Origin: Archangium violaceum Cb vi76
GTDB taxonomy: Bacteria > Myxococcota > Myxococcia > Myxococcales > Myxococcaceae
Length of the DNA stretch: 64,000 nucleotides
Direction of reading: 5' to 3'
NCBI RefSeq assembly: GCF_000733295.1
Contig: NZ_JPMI01000291.1
Coordinates: forward strand, 62,001-126,000
Shown piece by piece: positions 38,099 through 46,646 of this stretch. The position numbers were made by a program, and so were the translations under genes. Position 1 is the first letter of the stretch. Every line of letters starts with the position of its first letter. The notes under the pieces are model-generated. The model worked only from the letters and a program-made list of their open reading frames with translations. It was not told the DNA's origin and ran no database searches.

Positions 38099-38275
38099 TC
38101 ACTCCTTCGAGTCGTGGGAGGCCTGGCCGGGACGGCGCAGCCAGAGGGACAGGGCGTACAGCGACAGCGAGGCCCAGGCGATGATGTAGGCGGCCCAGAT
38201 GTACTCCCAGCCACCCTGGATGCGGCCCGAGCCCACCTGGGCGAGCAGCGGGGACAGCGTCAGTGCGGTGATCAT
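38099..38275 (-). CDS. ccmD: Small membrane protein CcmD
   Basis: A short ORF of 58 residues between ccmC and ccmE: MITALTLSP, then GGWEYIWAAYIIAWASLSLY as the single helix and LRRPGQASHDSKE as a charged tail. The W-xx-AY pattern before the helix is typical of CcmD, which releases holo-CcmE from the CcmABC complex. GGAGGTCGCCTG lies before the ATG. Its ATG shares one base with the ccmC stop (TGATG). Confidence 0.85.
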   Translation of the reverse strand: MITALTLSPLLAQVGSGRIQGGWEYIWAAYIIAWASLSLYALSLWLRRPGQASHDSKE

Positions 38276-39096
38276 CAGGCGACCTCCGAAGCGCGGTTGG
38301 GGCCCGGCACGTCCGTGGGGAGCGCCTCGGGCAGCGCCACCTCCGCCTCACGCGTGGCGAGGGCGGTGCGGTAGCGGTGCAGCAGGAAGAGGGTGAGGAG
38401 GATGAGGCTCGCCCACGCGTTGACGCGCAGCGCCAACGTCATGTCCGGGTCCACCGTCTTCGGGGTGGATTGCACCTGGTGCAGGCTGCGCCACCACTTC
38501 ACGGAGAACCACACGATGGGCAGGTTCACGAACGAGATGATGCCCACCACGGAGCTCCACACCGCCCGCTTCTCCGGATCCTCCACGAAGCGGCGCAGCG
38601 CCATGTAGGCCACGTACGTCACCAGCATGATGGCCATGGCCGTGAGCCGCGGATCCCAATCCCAGTACGTGCCCCAGGTGGGCTTGCCCCAGATGGCGCC
38701 CAGCACCAGCCCGTAGGTGCCGAAGAGCAGGCCCACCTCGGCCGTGGCCTCCGCCAGCGCGTCCGTCTTCCAGCTCGTCTTCAGCAGGTAGCCCACGCAG
38801 CAGGCGAAGTTCACCACCAGCGCCAGCATCGCCATCCACATGGCCGGCACGTGGACATAGATGATGCGGTAGACGTCTCCCATCTCCCGCTCGGACGGCG
38901 TCCACACCAGGCCCATCCAGTTGCCCAGCACCAGCAGCGCCAGCGCCAGCGCCGCCATGCCCAGCAACACCGGACGCGCGTTGACCCGCGAGCGGGGCGG
39001 CGCCCACTTCACGCCCAGCCAGACGCCCAGGCCCACCGACGCCAGCGCCGCCACCGCCGAGCCCACTTGCAGCACCGTCTTCAGGAGATCGCTCAT
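38275..39096 (-). CDS. ccmC: Haem exporter/handler CcmC
   Basis: It loads haem onto CcmE. The 273-residue protein has six or more helices and the WWD motif WGTYWDWDPRLTAMAIML near residue 140, between conserved periplasmic histidines (IIYVHVPAMWMAML, and FSVKWWRSLHQ further on). An additional N-terminal helix (residues 8-28) makes it slightly longer than E. coli CcmC. Gap to ccmB is 6 bases. Confidence 0.94.
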   Translation of the reverse strand: MSDLLKTVLQVGSAVAALASVGLGVWLGVKWAPPRSRVNARPVLLGMAALALALLVLGNWMGLVWTPSEREMGDVYRIIYVHVPAMWMAMLALVVNFACCVGYLLKTSWKTDALAEATAEVGLLFGTYGLVLGAIWGKPTWGTYWDWDPRLTAMAIMLVTYVAYMALRRFVEDPEKRAVWSSVVGIISFVNLPIVWFSVKWWRSLHQVQSTPKTVDPDMTLALRVNAWASLILLTLFLLHRYRTALATREAEVALPEALPTDVPGPNRASEVA

Positions 39097-39102
39097 TGAC
39101 CT

Positions 39103-39798
39103 CTAATCCTCGATGACCCGGGGGAACAGGAGGAAGCCCAGCCCCCAATAAATCAGATTGAAACCGATGAGTAACCCGTACCATGAGCCCAACTGATTCA
39201 TCGGGTCGCCCTGCAAAACGAGCGATGTCGCCTTCGCGGCGGCGAGCAGCGCGGGAATGATGAGCGGGAACAGCAACAGCGGGAGCAGCACGTCTCTTGC
39301 CCGCGCGTTGCTGGCGATGGCCGAATACACCGTGCCCGGCGCGCTGATGGCCATGCAGCCGAGCGTCACCGTGGCGGCGAACGAGCCCAGGCCCATGGTC
39401 ACGGTCACCCCGTAGAGGGCCACCATCACCGGGATGAGCAGGGCGCCGAGCAGCATCAACAGCAGGGCGTTGCCCATGGCCTTGGACAGGAAGATGGCGC
39501 GCGCGTCCGCCGGGGCCAGCCGCAGCCCGTCCAGCGTGAGGTTCTCCTGCTCCACCCGGAAGGACTCGCCCAGCGCGAGCACGCTGGCGAACAGCAGCGC
39601 CAGCCACAGGTAGCCGCCCGCGTTGCGCGCCAGCACCTTCGTGTCCGGGCCCACCGCGAAGGAGAAGAGCAGCAGCGTGGCCAGCGCGAAGAAGATGAGC
39701 GCGTTGAGGCGTGCCCGGGTCCGCCACTCGATCAGCAGATCCTTCGCCAGCAGCACCCCCACCGTCTTCAGCAGGGAGATGGGTCGCGCGCCCCTCAT
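39103..39798 (-). CDS. ccmB: ABC transporter permease CcmB
   Basis: It is the membrane part of the CcmAB ATPase that frees holo-CcmE. I start at the ATG at 39798 (MRGARPISLLKTVGVLLAKDLLIEWRTR), giving 231 residues and six helices; the longer start adds a Pro/Gly stretch that lies inside ccmA. FRVEQENLTLDGLRLAPADARAIFLSKAM is the conserved cytosolic loop. It overlaps ccmA by 4 bases. Confidence 0.93.
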   Translation of the reverse strand: MRGARPISLLKTVGVLLAKDLLIEWRTRARLNALIFFALATLLLFSFAVGPDTKVLARNAGGYLWLALLFASVLALGESFRVEQENLTLDGLRLAPADARAIFLSKAMGNALLLMLLGALLIPVMVALYGVTVTMGLGSFAATVTLGCMAISAPGTVYSAIASNARARDVLLPLLLFPLIIPALLAAAKATSLVLQGDPMNQLGSWYGLLIGFNLIYWGLGFLLFPRVIED

Positions 39799-40457
39799 GC
39801 CGCCACCGCCCGGCCTTCCTGCAGGTGCAGGCGCTCCTCGCACAGGGCCATGCCCTGCTCGATGAGGTGGGTGGCCAACACCACGGTGACGCCCGAGTCC
39901 TTCAGCTCGCGGATGATCTTCTCCATGGCCTCGATGCCGGCCGGGTCCAGCTCGCCAAAGGGCTCGTCCAGCAGCGCCACCGCGGGGGCCTTCATCAGCA
40001 GCCGGGCGATGGCCAGGCGCTTGCGCATGCCCGCGGAGAACTGGCGCACCGGGCTGTCCGAGCGCTTCGTCAGCCCCACCTTCACGAGCAGCTCCCCGGC
40101 CACGTCCGCCGGAGCGTCCATGCCGAGCAGCCGCGCCAGCACCACCAGGTTCTGGTGGGCCGTGAGATCCTCATAGAGGAAGCTCGCGTGCGACAGCAGG
40201 GCCACCTCGCGGCGCACCACGTCGCGCTGGGTCACGCAGTCGTTGCCGCGCACCTCGACCCGGCCATGGGTGGGGGAGAGCGCCGTGGCCACCAGGCGCA
40301 GCAGGGTCGTCTTCCCCGAGCCGTTGTGTCCCGTGAGCAGCAGGGAACGGCCCTGGGGGAGGGAGTAGCTGAGCCGCGCGAGGGCCCAGCGGCGTCCATA
40401 CCGCTTGCTAACGTCATGAAGGGCGAGCGCGGGGGGCGGCGCGGAGCGGGCTTCCAT
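39795..40457 (-). CDS. ccmA: Haem ABC transporter ATPase CcmA
   Basis: A 220-residue ATPase and first gene of the operon. Walker A is LTGHNGSGKTTLLRLVAT, the signature is the CcmA variant RQFSAGMRKRLAIARLL in place of LSGGQ, and Walker B is VALLDEPFGELD, followed by VVLATHL. I choose the ATG at 40457 (MEARSAPPPALALHDVSKRYG); the ORF continues upstream for 140 codons without coding character. The operon order ccmA-B-C-D-E-F-G matches proteobacterial system I. Confidence 0.93.
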   Translation of the reverse strand: MEARSAPPPALALHDVSKRYGRRWALARLSYSLPQGRSLLLTGHNGSGKTTLLRLVATALSPTHGRVEVRGNDCVTQRDVVRREVALLSHASFLYEDLTAHQNLVVLARLLGMDAPADVAGELLVKVGLTKRSDSPVRQFSAGMRKRLAIARLLMKAPAVALLDEPFGELDPAGIEAMEKIIRELKDSGVTVVLATHLIEQGMALCEERLHLQEGRAVAA

Positions 40458-40937
40458 CGGCGGAAGCGTTCGTAACTGGAAATTTCTCCACACTCCAGTG
40501 AAAGCAGGCCCGTCTGGTTGCACAGGAGCCTGGGAGCGGGGCCCCAGGACGAGGCCTGGACCCCCGGGCGTCACCCCGTCCCCGGGTCCCGGGCGGGTGT
40601 AGGCGTTCCCCGGTACACCCCTCGGAGGGAAATCCGGGGGCATGCGGCGGAGGGAAGTTTTTTCAATCGCCTGGGCGCTTTTCCCCCGGGGACGGGGGGA
40701 GTGATGGGCCCGGGAGGGGCGCCGCGAGCCCTTGTCCGGGGCGGAACGGCAGATCTTTCCGCCTGTTGACGCCTCGCTTGCACCGATCCTGCGGCATGGA
40801 CGTATCCGGATGGGAACGGACTTACCTTTCCCTGGGGCTAGGCCTTCCCGCGACACGGCGCGGGGCGGCTGGCATCGCGCGTGCACACGCTGGAGGCACG
40901 GAGTTCGGGCGGCGGCATCAGGGGGAGGGATTCAGCG
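40458..40937. other. Divergent intergenic region, ccm / polysaccharide operon (480 bases)
   Basis: It must hold promoters for ccmA (minus) and the deacetylase operon (plus). It has several C/G tracts with CCCCGGG half-sites (40560-40600, 40683-40700) and a sigma54-like element at 40870-40885. A short ORF of 83 codons crosses it but lacks a ribosome site and coding bias. No RNA gene seen. Confidence 0.6.
40870..40885 (+). promoter_or_regulatory. Candidate sigma54 promoter of the polysaccharide operon
   Basis: TGGCATCGCGCGTGCA has GG and GC doublets exactly 12 bases apart, as in TGGCAC-N5-TTGCA. It lies 52 bases before the deacetylase ATG. Mismatches at positions 6 and 12 make it moderate. Confidence 0.35.
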
Positions 40938-42077
40938 ATGGACATGCGGGGAATGATGCGACGGGCGATGAAATCCGCGGCGGCGGGGGTGCTGCATCAC
41001 AGCGGCCTCCGCAAGGCGCTCGCGGCCTACAGGCGCTATCAGTCCGGGGGGCGTCGCATCCTCATCGTCAGCTACCACCGGGTGGTGGCCGACTTCACTG
41101 GAGAGCTACAGCGCTCCATTCCAGGTCTTCTCATTTCGCAAGAGACGTTCCGGAAGCACCTCGAGGGGCTGTCCGCGGCCGGCTACGAGTTCGCCTCACT
41201 GGGGGACGCGCTGGACGTGATGGCCGGGCGGCGTGTGGCGCAGAAGGATCTGTGCGTCGTCTCCTTCGACGACGGCTACCGGGACGTGTACCGGTACGGC
41301 TACCCCGTGCTGAAGCAGATGGGCGTGCCGGCCATCACCTACCTGCCGGCGGCCCTCATCGGCACCGGGCAGCGCTTCAACCATGATCGGCTCTTCCACC
41401 TGGTGAGGATGGCACAGGCCCGGGGCTACAAGCCCGTGTTCGACGTGATGCCCGCACCCACCACGGAGCTGTTGGACACCGTGCTCTCCGGGCGCAAACG
41501 GCTGTCGGCGGCGCTCGATGACTTCATCGGCCGCTACCCGACCTCCACGCTCGTGGAGACCATCCAGGCCCTGGAGGAGCGGCTGGGCCCCGGCCCGGAG
41601 TTGCTCCCCGAACAGGGAGACCTGATGGACTGGGACGAGGTGCGGCGGATGGCCAGGGACGGCTACGACTTCGGCGCGCACACGCTGGGGCACGTGGTGC
41701 TCACGCACGAGCCGCTCGACGTGGTGGAGCGAGAGGTACGCGAGTCCAAGGCCATCATCGAGCGCGAGGCCGGCATCACCGTGCGCGACTTCGCCTACTG
41801 CAACGGCTGGTACTCGGACGAGGTCATCCGCGTGCTCAAGGCCAACGGGTTCCGCTCGGCCGTCACCACCGAGGACATGCCCAACCTCATGGGCGGCGAT
41901 CCCTTCACCCTCAAGCGCAAGGTGCTCTGGGAGAACTTCAGCGTGGGCATGACGGGCGCGTACTCGCGCACCCTCACGGTGTGTCAGTTGGATGACTGCT
42001 TCAGCACGCTGGGCATGCGCGCGCCCGTCCTCGGACGGCGCCTGCAGAACGCCCCGCGCGGCGAGGTGGTCTGGTGA
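40938..42077 (+). CDS. Polysaccharide deacetylase (NodB-type)
   Basis: It removes acetyl groups from amino sugars in an exported polysaccharide. LIVSYHRVV opens the fold, SFDDGYRDVYRYGYPVL gives the catalytic Asp and metal Asp, and FGAHTLGHVVLTH gives the two metal histidines; DFAYCNGWYSDEV follows. It has 379 residues with the ATG at 40938, preceded by GGGAGGG. First gene of a five-gene cluster. The order deacetylase, flippase, acetyltransferase, two glycosyltransferases is what I recall for exoL-wzxS-exoM-exoO-exoP of the M. xanthus spore coat; orthology is inferred, not tested. Confidence 0.85.
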   Translation: MDMRGMMRRAMKSAAAGVLHHSGLRKALAAYRRYQSGGRRILIVSYHRVVADFTGELQRSIPGLLISQETFRKHLEGLSAAGYEFASLGDALDVMAGRRVAQKDLCVVSFDDGYRDVYRYGYPVLKQMGVPAITYLPAALIGTGQRFNHDRLFHLVRMAQARGYKPVFDVMPAPTTELLDTVLSGRKRLSAALDDFIGRYPTSTLVETIQALEERLGPGPELLPEQGDLMDWDEVRRMARDGYDFGAHTLGHVVLTHEPLDVVEREVRESKAIIEREAGITVRDFAYCNGWYSDEVIRVLKANGFRSAVTTEDMPNLMGGDPFTLKRKVLWENFSVGMTGAYSRTLTVCQLDDCFSTLGMRAPVLGRRLQNAPRGEVVW

Positions 42078-43594
42078 GCGAAAAGCAGGTCCCCGCGGCA
42101 GCCCCCGCCTCCTCGTTCCTGGGGAAGGCGGGGCCCTTGGTGCTCGCCCGGTTGCTCGGCGCCGGGCTCACCTTCTGCATTCCCTTCGTCCTGGCGCGGG
42201 TGCTGGGCAAGGAGGAGTACGGCACCTACTTCCAGCTCTTCCTGATCGCCACGACGCTCTACTACGTGCTGCCCTTCGGGGTGGTGCAGAGCCTCTACTA
42301 CTTCCTGCCCCGCGCCGACGAGAAGCGCCCCTGGCTGGGCCAGACGCTCCTCTATATGACGGGCGCGGGCCTGGTGGCCGGCACCCTGGTGTGGACGCTG
42401 CTCGGGCCCGTGGCGCGGCAGTTCAACAACCCGGCGCTGCTCGAGTTCCGCGCGCCGCTCGCGGCCTACACCGCGCTGCTGCTCGCGGCCTTTCCGCTGG
42501 AGATCTCCCTCACCAGCCAGGGCCGGACGAAGCACTCGGCCCTGGTGTACGCGGTGTCCGAGGTGGTGCGCACGGCCGCCATGGTGGTGCCGTGCCTGTC
42601 GGGCTTCGGCCTGCACGGGATGATGCTGGCGGTGGCGGGCTTCGCGCTCGTGCGCTTCGTGGCCGCGTGGGGGGTGGTGCCGCGGGGCACGGGGCCTCTG
42701 CTGCGCCCCGGGCTGTGGCGCGAGCAGCTCGTCTACGCGGCGCCCTTCGGCCTGGCCATGGCGTTGGCCATTCCCCAGCAGAACGCCCACCTCTACATGG
42801 TGGCCGGCGCGGTGGCCCCGGCGCTCTACGCCGTCTACCGCGTGGGGTGCAGCCAGTTGCCCCTGGTGGATCTGCTCTACACGCCCACCAGCGAGGTCCT
42901 CATGGTGCGCCTGGGCGAGCTGGAGAAGCAGGGGCGCCTGGAAGAGGGCGTGGTGGCCTTCCGCGAGGCCGCCGGCAAGCTGGCCTTCGCCTTCCTTCCC
43001 TTCGCCGCGTTCCTCTTCGCCGCGGCGCCCGAGTTCATCGGCACCTTCTATACGGCGGAGTACCTCGCGGCCGTGCCCATCTTCCGGGTGAGCGTGCTGG
43101 GCGTGGTGTTCGCCATCCTCCCCATGGACGGCGTGCTGCGCGCCCGGGGGCATACGCGCTCCATCCTCTATTCGTACCTGTTGAAGGCGGCGGTGACGGT
43201 GCCGCTCGTCTGGGTGGGCGTGAAGCAGTTCGGGTTGATGGGCGCCGTCGTGTCCTGGGCCGTGGCCGAGGTGGTGGGCAAGCTCTCGCTGCTCGTGCGC
43301 GTGCCGGCGGCGCTGTCCACGCCCGAGCACCCGCTGCGCATCCGCGACGTCATCCCCTGGCGGGAGTTGAGCAAGGCCTCGCTCGCGGCCGGAGCCGCCG
43401 CGGCCAGCGTCTTCCTGCTGCGCGCCGGCACCGTGCACGCCTGGGGCGGCCTGCCCGAGGGCTTCCTCTGGAGGGCCCTGCCGCTCGCGCTCGCCGGGCT
43501 CCTGTTCGGCCTGGGCTATGTGGGCGTCCTGTACGCCACGGGTGTGCGGCCGCTGAGCGTGCTGGCCAGCCTGCGCGCCCGCCGCGCCGGGTGA
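42074..43594 (+). CDS. Wzx-type polysaccharide flippase
   Basis: A 506-residue multi-pass protein of the polysaccharide biosynthesis (MATE/MurJ-like) superfamily with about 12-14 helices. It starts with LGKAGPLVLARLLGAGLTFCIPFVLARVLGKEEYGTYFQLF, the usual Wzx N-terminal motif. It would move lipid-linked repeat units across the inner membrane. The GTG start at 42074 overlaps the deacetylase stop by 4 bases. No Wzy polymerase is found in the window. Confidence 0.88.
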   Translation: MSEKQVPAAAPASSFLGKAGPLVLARLLGAGLTFCIPFVLARVLGKEEYGTYFQLFLIATTLYYVLPFGVVQSLYYFLPRADEKRPWLGQTLLYMTGAGLVAGTLVWTLLGPVARQFNNPALLEFRAPLAAYTALLLAAFPLEISLTSQGRTKHSALVYAVSEVVRTAAMVVPCLSGFGLHGMMLAVAGFALVRFVAAWGVVPRGTGPLLRPGLWREQLVYAAPFGLAMALAIPQQNAHLYMVAGAVAPALYAVYRVGCSQLPLVDLLYTPTSEVLMVRLGELEKQGRLEEGVVAFREAAGKLAFAFLPFAAFLFAAAPEFIGTFYTAEYLAAVPIFRVSVLGVVFAILPMDGVLRARGHTRSILYSYLLKAAVTVPLVWVGVKQFGLMGAVVSWAVAEVVGKLSLLVRVPAALSTPEHPLRIRDVIPWRELSKASLAAGAAAASVFLLRAGTVHAWGGLPEGFLWRALPLALAGLLFGLGYVGVLYATGVRPLSVLASLRARRAG

Positions 43595-43711
43595 GCTTTC
43601 GTCGTCCAACATCCGCGGAGGTGGGAGCTGGACGATGGAGCGTCTGGGGGGTTCACGCCCCGGAGGGCTGGTACCTAGCTTGGGACTCCGTACAACCAGG
43701 GGAGAGGCGTG

Positions 43712-44246
43712 ATGGGGATTGATGCGATGTCGATGTACCGGCTGGGACGCAAGCTGTACCTGCGGGGCATTCCCGTGTTGCCAGCCGTGCTGCGCAAGGC
43801 CATCCACTACCTGCATGGCTCGTACATCCCCGCGGAGACGGAGATCGGCGAGGGCACGCAGCTGGGCTACGGCGGCATGGGCATCGTCATCCACAAGGAC
43901 GCTCGCATTGGCCGGCACTGCCTCATCTCCCACCAGGTGACCATTGGTGGGCGCTCGGGGCCTGAAGGATCTGCCGGTGATCGGCGACTATGTGCGCATC
44001 GGTGCGGGCGCGAAGATCCTCGGCAACGTGCGCATCGGCGACTTCGCGGTGATCGGCGCCAATGCCGTGGTGGTGAAGGACGTGGCCCCCGGCGCGGTGG
44101 TGGGAGGCATTCCCGCCCGGGAGATCCGCCGGGACGCGGATCCGCTCGCCGCCTACGAACGAGAGATGGGGCTGCGCCCGCCGATGCCGCGCCCCAAGTC
44201 CGTCGAGTCGACGGAGCCCACTCGAGCGTCGTCCGCCGCGCAGTAG
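43712..44246 (+). pseudogene. Serine acetyltransferase-like gene with single-base frameshift
   Basis: Frame 1 from ATG 43712 (GGAG 8 bases before it) encodes MGIDAMSMYRLGRKLYLRGI and hexapeptide repeats up to [15 protein letters not shown]. At about 43957-43962 (TCGGGGCCTG) one extra base shifts the frame; [39 protein letters not shown] and [13 protein letters not shown] continue in the next frame to the stop at 44246. Fused, it is about 177 residues with a CysE-like left-handed beta helix. This is the position of exoM in the M. xanthus locus. Either inactivated or a sequencing error in a G/C run. Confidence 0.8.
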
Positions 44247-44265
44247 GCGAGACAGGAGGCAGGGC

Positions 44266-45324
44266 ATGAGAGTGCTCCTCGTCGGAGACTATCCGCCGCC
44301 GCAGGGTGGCGTGGCCGTGCACGTCCAGCAACTCCACGGGTACCTGCGCGAGCGCGGGGTGGAGACGGTGGTGCTGGACGTCGGAAAGGGGGGCCGGCCG
44401 GCTCCGGACGTCATTCCCGTCCGCACCCCCACCCAATATGGCAAGCGGCTGGCGGGCTTCCTGCGCGAGGGGTGGACCGTCCACGTCCACACCAGCGGCA
44501 ACAACCCGAAGTCCTGGATGCTCGCGGCCACCGCCGGTGTGAGGGCACGAGCACCCCGTGTCATCACCCTGCACTCGGGGCTGCTGCCGGACTACCTGGC
44601 CGCCTCCGTGTCGCGGCGGGCCTTCGCGCGTGTGGCCCTGGCCGGGTACTCGCGCGTGGTGGCCGTGTCCGAGGCCGTGCGCGAGGCACTCGCGCGCTGC
44701 GGGGTGCCCGAGGAGAAGCTCGTGGTGTACCCGGCCTTCTGCGGCTCGCAGGTGCGGCCGGGGAGGGTGAGCCCGGAGCTCGAGGCGGCGCGTGCCCGCC
44801 GCCTGCCCCTGCTGGCCATGGCGCACCACCCCTCGCCCGTCTACGGCCGCGGGTTGATGTTCCGCGCGCTGCGGATGATCGCGGACGAGGTGCCCGGTGT
44901 GGGGCTCGCGGTCTTCGGGCCGGGGACACGCTCGGAGGAGTTCCTGCGGGATGCCCGAGAGCACCGGGTCGAGGAGCTCATCGAGGACATGGGCGAACTG
45001 GAGCACTCGCGGGCGTTGGCGCTGATCTCACGCTGCGATGCCTTCATCCGGCCCACGACGCACGACGGGGACGCCATCTCCGTGCGCGAGGCGCTGGCGC
45101 TCGGCGTGCCGTGCGTGGCCAGTGACGTGTGCGGGCGGCCGCACGGGACATACACGTTCCAGGCGGGCAACGCGGTGGCCCTGGCCGAGCGGGTGCACCA
45201 CGCGCTCGAGCGGGGGCCCGCGCAGGCGGTGTCACCGGATGCTGGACCGGTGTTGCTGAAGCTCTACGGCGATCTGGTGCAACCGACGATTCTGGGAGGA
45301 GGCGAGACACATGCGGCGCAGTGA
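44266..45324 (+). CDS. Glycosyltransferase family 4 protein
   Basis: A 352-residue GT-B enzyme. MRVLLVGDYPPPQGGVAVHVQQL is the N-terminal acceptor domain; VVAVSEAVREAL follows. The donor domain holds VYPAFCGSQV and the E-x7-E type region DAFIRPTTHDGDAISVREALALGVPCVASDVCGRP. AGGAGG precedes the ATG. Sugar donor unknown. The next gene overlaps by 14 bases. Confidence 0.88.
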   Translation: MRVLLVGDYPPPQGGVAVHVQQLHGYLRERGVETVVLDVGKGGRPAPDVIPVRTPTQYGKRLAGFLREGWTVHVHTSGNNPKSWMLAATAGVRARAPRVITLHSGLLPDYLAASVSRRAFARVALAGYSRVVAVSEAVREALARCGVPEEKLVVYPAFCGSQVRPGRVSPELEAARARRLPLLAMAHHPSPVYGRGLMFRALRMIADEVPGVGLAVFGPGTRSEEFLRDAREHRVEELIEDMGELEHSRALALISRCDAFIRPTTHDGDAISVREALALGVPCVASDVCGRPHGTYTFQAGNAVALAERVHHALERGPAQAVSPDAGPVLLKLYGDLVQPTILGGGETHAAQ

Positions 45325-46513
45325 AGACTTGGAGCTGGCCCGCCGGGCGCTCCGTGGCAGGGATCTGGTGGTCTTCTCCAACGACTGGGATGGGGATCCG
45401 CTGTCCAAGGTCCACATCATGCGGATCCTCTCCCGGGACAACCGCGTCCTGTGGGTGAACAGCATCGGCAACCGGGCACCCAAGGCCAATGCGCACGACG
45501 TGAAGCGCATCTGGAACAAGCTGGCGAAGTTCACCGAGGGCATCCGCGAGGTGGAGCCCAACCTCTTCGTGCTCGCCCCGCTGGCGATTCCCTTCTACGG
45601 CTCGGAGCTGGTGCGCGCCACGAACCGGGAGCTGCTGCGCGCGCAGGTGCTGCGGGCCATGCGCCAGCTGCACTTCAAGCGGCCCATCTCGTGGTCGTTC
45701 CTGCCGGCCTCGGCGCCGGTGTCCGGACGGCTGGGCGAGGAGTTCGTCGTCTACCACTGCGTGGACGAGTTCTCCGCCTTCAGCGACACCAACGGCAAGC
45801 ACATCGCCGAGATGGAGGAGCAGCTGCTGAAGCGGGCGGACCTGTGCATCACCTCGGCGGAGCGGCTGAGGGAGAACAAGGTGCGGGTCAACCCGAGCAC
45901 GGTGCTGGTGCGCCACGGCGTGGACTTCAACCACTTCGTGAAGGCGTGTGATCCAGCCACGGTGATTCCCGAGGACATCGCGAACCTGCCCCGGCCGATC
46001 TTCGGCTTCTTCGGACTGGTGGCGGACTGGGTGGACCTGGAGGCGATCGCCGCGACGGCGCGGGCGCATCCGGAGGGCTCGGTGGTGGTGATCGGCAAGG
46101 TGGCGCCGGACGTGGACCCGGCGGTGCTGAAGGCCGAGAAGAACATCCACCTGCTGGGGCGCAAGCCGTACTCGGCGCTGCCGGGCTACTGCAAGGCGTT
46201 CGACGTGGCGCTCATGCCCTTCAAGGTGAACGAGCTCACGCTCAACGCGAATCCGCTGAAGGTGCGCGAGTACCTGGCGGCGGGCGTGCCGGTGGTGTCC
46301 TCGGACATTCCCGAGGTGCGCAAGGTGGGCCTGTGCAAGCTGGCGAAGGACACCGAGGACTTCGTGCGCAAGGTGGACGAGTGCCTCGCCGAGGGCGCCG
46401 GTCCCAGCCGCGAGCGCGCCGAGCGCATCCGCCATGAGAGCTGGGAGGCCAAGGTGGAGGAGATCCGCGGCTTCGTCGGCGAGGCCATGGTGAAGGCCGG
46501 ACGCGGGTTGTAG
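45311..46513 (+). CDS. Glycosyltransferase (GT1/GT4-like)
   Basis: A 400-residue GT-B protein. DLVVFSNDWDGDPLSKVHIM starts the acceptor domain, VYHCVDEFSAF and CITSAERLRENK mark its end, and the donor domain has IFGFFGLVADWVDLEAI, NIHLLGRKPYSALPGYCKAFDVALMPFK, NPLKVREYLAAGVPVVSSDIPEVRKV. Similar proteins occur in exopolysaccharide clusters. It is the last gene of the operon; a strong hairpin follows. Confidence 0.88.
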   Translation: MRRSEDLELARRALRGRDLVVFSNDWDGDPLSKVHIMRILSRDNRVLWVNSIGNRAPKANAHDVKRIWNKLAKFTEGIREVEPNLFVLAPLAIPFYGSELVRATNRELLRAQVLRAMRQLHFKRPISWSFLPASAPVSGRLGEEFVVYHCVDEFSAFSDTNGKHIAEMEEQLLKRADLCITSAERLRENKVRVNPSTVLVRHGVDFNHFVKACDPATVIPEDIANLPRPIFGFFGLVADWVDLEAIAATARAHPEGSVVVIGKVAPDVDPAVLKAEKNIHLLGRKPYSALPGYCKAFDVALMPFKVNELTLNANPLKVREYLAAGVPVVSSDIPEVRKVGLCKLAKDTEDFVRKVDECLAEGAGPSRERAERIRHESWEAKVEEIRGFVGEAMVKAGRGL

Positions 46514-46527
46514 CCGCGTCAACGTGA

Positions 46528-46561
46528 GCCCGCCGCATCCCATGTGATGGATGTGGCGGGC
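46528..46561 (+). terminator. Terminator hairpin of the polysaccharide operon
   Basis: GCCCGCCGCATCC (46528-46540) and GGATGTGGCGGGC (46549-46561) pair with one G-U and an 8-base loop, 15 bases after the stop. There is no T-run. Confidence 0.6.
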
Positions 46562-46646
46562 CACCTCAAGCTCACGGCGTCTCCCCGTCCATGCGAACGG
46601 GGGACGCCGTTGTTGTAGGACTCCTCTCTCCGGCATGCTCTGGCTC

